Assembly: GCA_946187365.1 (NCBI GenBank)
Contig: CAMHRD010000060.1
Location: 1-6,936, forward strand
DNA: 6,936 nucleotides
Direction: 5' to 3'
Source: an uncultured Bacteroidales bacterium
GTDB taxonomy: Bacteria > Bacteroidota > Bacteroidia > Bacteroidales > UBA932
Part shown: piece by piece, positions 6,712-6,936 of the stretch
How positions within the stretch are numbered: the stretch's first letter is position 1
How the letters are laid out: every line of letters starts with the position of its first letter
Program-made: the position numbers and the translations under genes
Notes under the pieces: generated by a model
What the model saw: only the letters and a program-made list of their open reading frames with translations
Told to the model about the DNA's origin: nothing
Database searches by the model: none

Positions 6712-6936
6712 ATGAAGAAAAAGTCTGGGAAAATAGTTTTTTATGTGATTGCGTCTATTGCGGCGGCGCTGCTCATATTTTATTTAGTTATGCGAGTAAT
6801 TAAGACACGTGAGTCTCAATATCACTTGTACATAGGCGGTTACGGTAACACTGCGGTCAAGTGCCTCTTCAATTCAGACAACCTGGAGTACGGAGTTCTG
6901 GAGGACTTTAAGGCCAAGAACCCTTCATACCTGGCT
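6712..6936 (+). CDS. Membrane-anchored lactonase-type beta-propeller protein, N-terminal fragment
   Basis: Seventy-five codons run from the ATG at 6712 to the window edge. The product begins with MKKKSGK, then one hydrophobic helix (about 8-30) followed by Arg and Lys, with no obvious signal-peptidase site or lipobox, so it looks like a signal anchor with an extracytoplasmic body. After it comes YIGGYGNTAVKCLFNSD (40-56) and then KAKNPSYLA at the edge (67-75). The F/Y-I-G-x-Y opening and the NPS-F/Y-L-A end of the first blade resemble the lactonase (PF10282) family of seven-bladed propellers, which includes 6-phosphogluconolactonase. Only about one blade is visible, so enzymatic function cannot be judged, and another propeller family is possible. 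The start lies 6 bp after the DUF2461 stop, so the two genes are probably co-transcribed. Confidence 0.62.
   Translation, partial: MKKKSGKIVFYVIASIAAALLIFYLVMRVIKTRESQYHLYIGGYGNTAVKCLFNSDNLEYGVLEDFKAKNPSYLA

Overview
The window looks like chromosomal DNA from a member of the Bacteroidota, probably the Bacteroidales. The supporting signs are a good TAnnTTTG-type -7 promoter element upstream of the rightward genes, mostly A/T-rich start regions without a Shine-Dalgarno, a split MacB-type ABC transporter beside a LytS/LytTR-type two-component pair, and a TolC homologue whose signal peptide appears to be cut before Gln. Base composition looks moderate and even, and no mobile element, RNA gene, CRISPR array or phage gene is visible. 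Genus cannot be assigned from this sequence alone.

Left and centre (1-5843, minus strand): six genes in one direction, transcribed from right to left. The order is a TolC-family outer-membrane efflux protein (4521-5843), a MacA-like periplasmic adaptor (3219-4451), an ABC ATPase (2456-3214), a MacB-like permease (1234-2454), a membrane histidine kinase of the His_kinase/LytS class (108-1241), and the first 32 codons of a response regulator that runs off the left edge (1-96). Junctions from the adaptor onward are 4 bp, 1 bp, an 8-bp overlap and 11 bp, so translation is probably coupled and the cluster is probably one operon. Only the outer-membrane gene is set apart, by 69 bp. Together the first four genes encode a complete tripartite ABC efflux or secretion pump spanning both membranes. 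The last two encode a two-component system that plausibly senses the pump's substrate, or envelope stress, and controls the same operon. The substrate cannot be read from sequence.

Right (5844-6936): a 127-bp divergent intergenic region holds a convincing promoter for the rightward genes and only a weak candidate for the leftward operon. The rightward genes are a DUF2461/TIGR02453 family protein of unknown function (5971-6705) and, 6 bp later, the start of a membrane-anchored protein resembling the lactonase-type seven-bladed beta-propeller family (6712 to the right edge).

Nothing here is clearly a new biological system. The points most worth a second look are a 15-bp tandem duplication whose junction makes the stop codon of the TolC-like gene, an Ala/Pro/Thr-rich extracytoplasmic insert in the histidine kinase, the dedicated kinase/regulator pair at the end of the pump operon, and the pairing of a DUF2461 gene with a membrane-anchored propeller protein.
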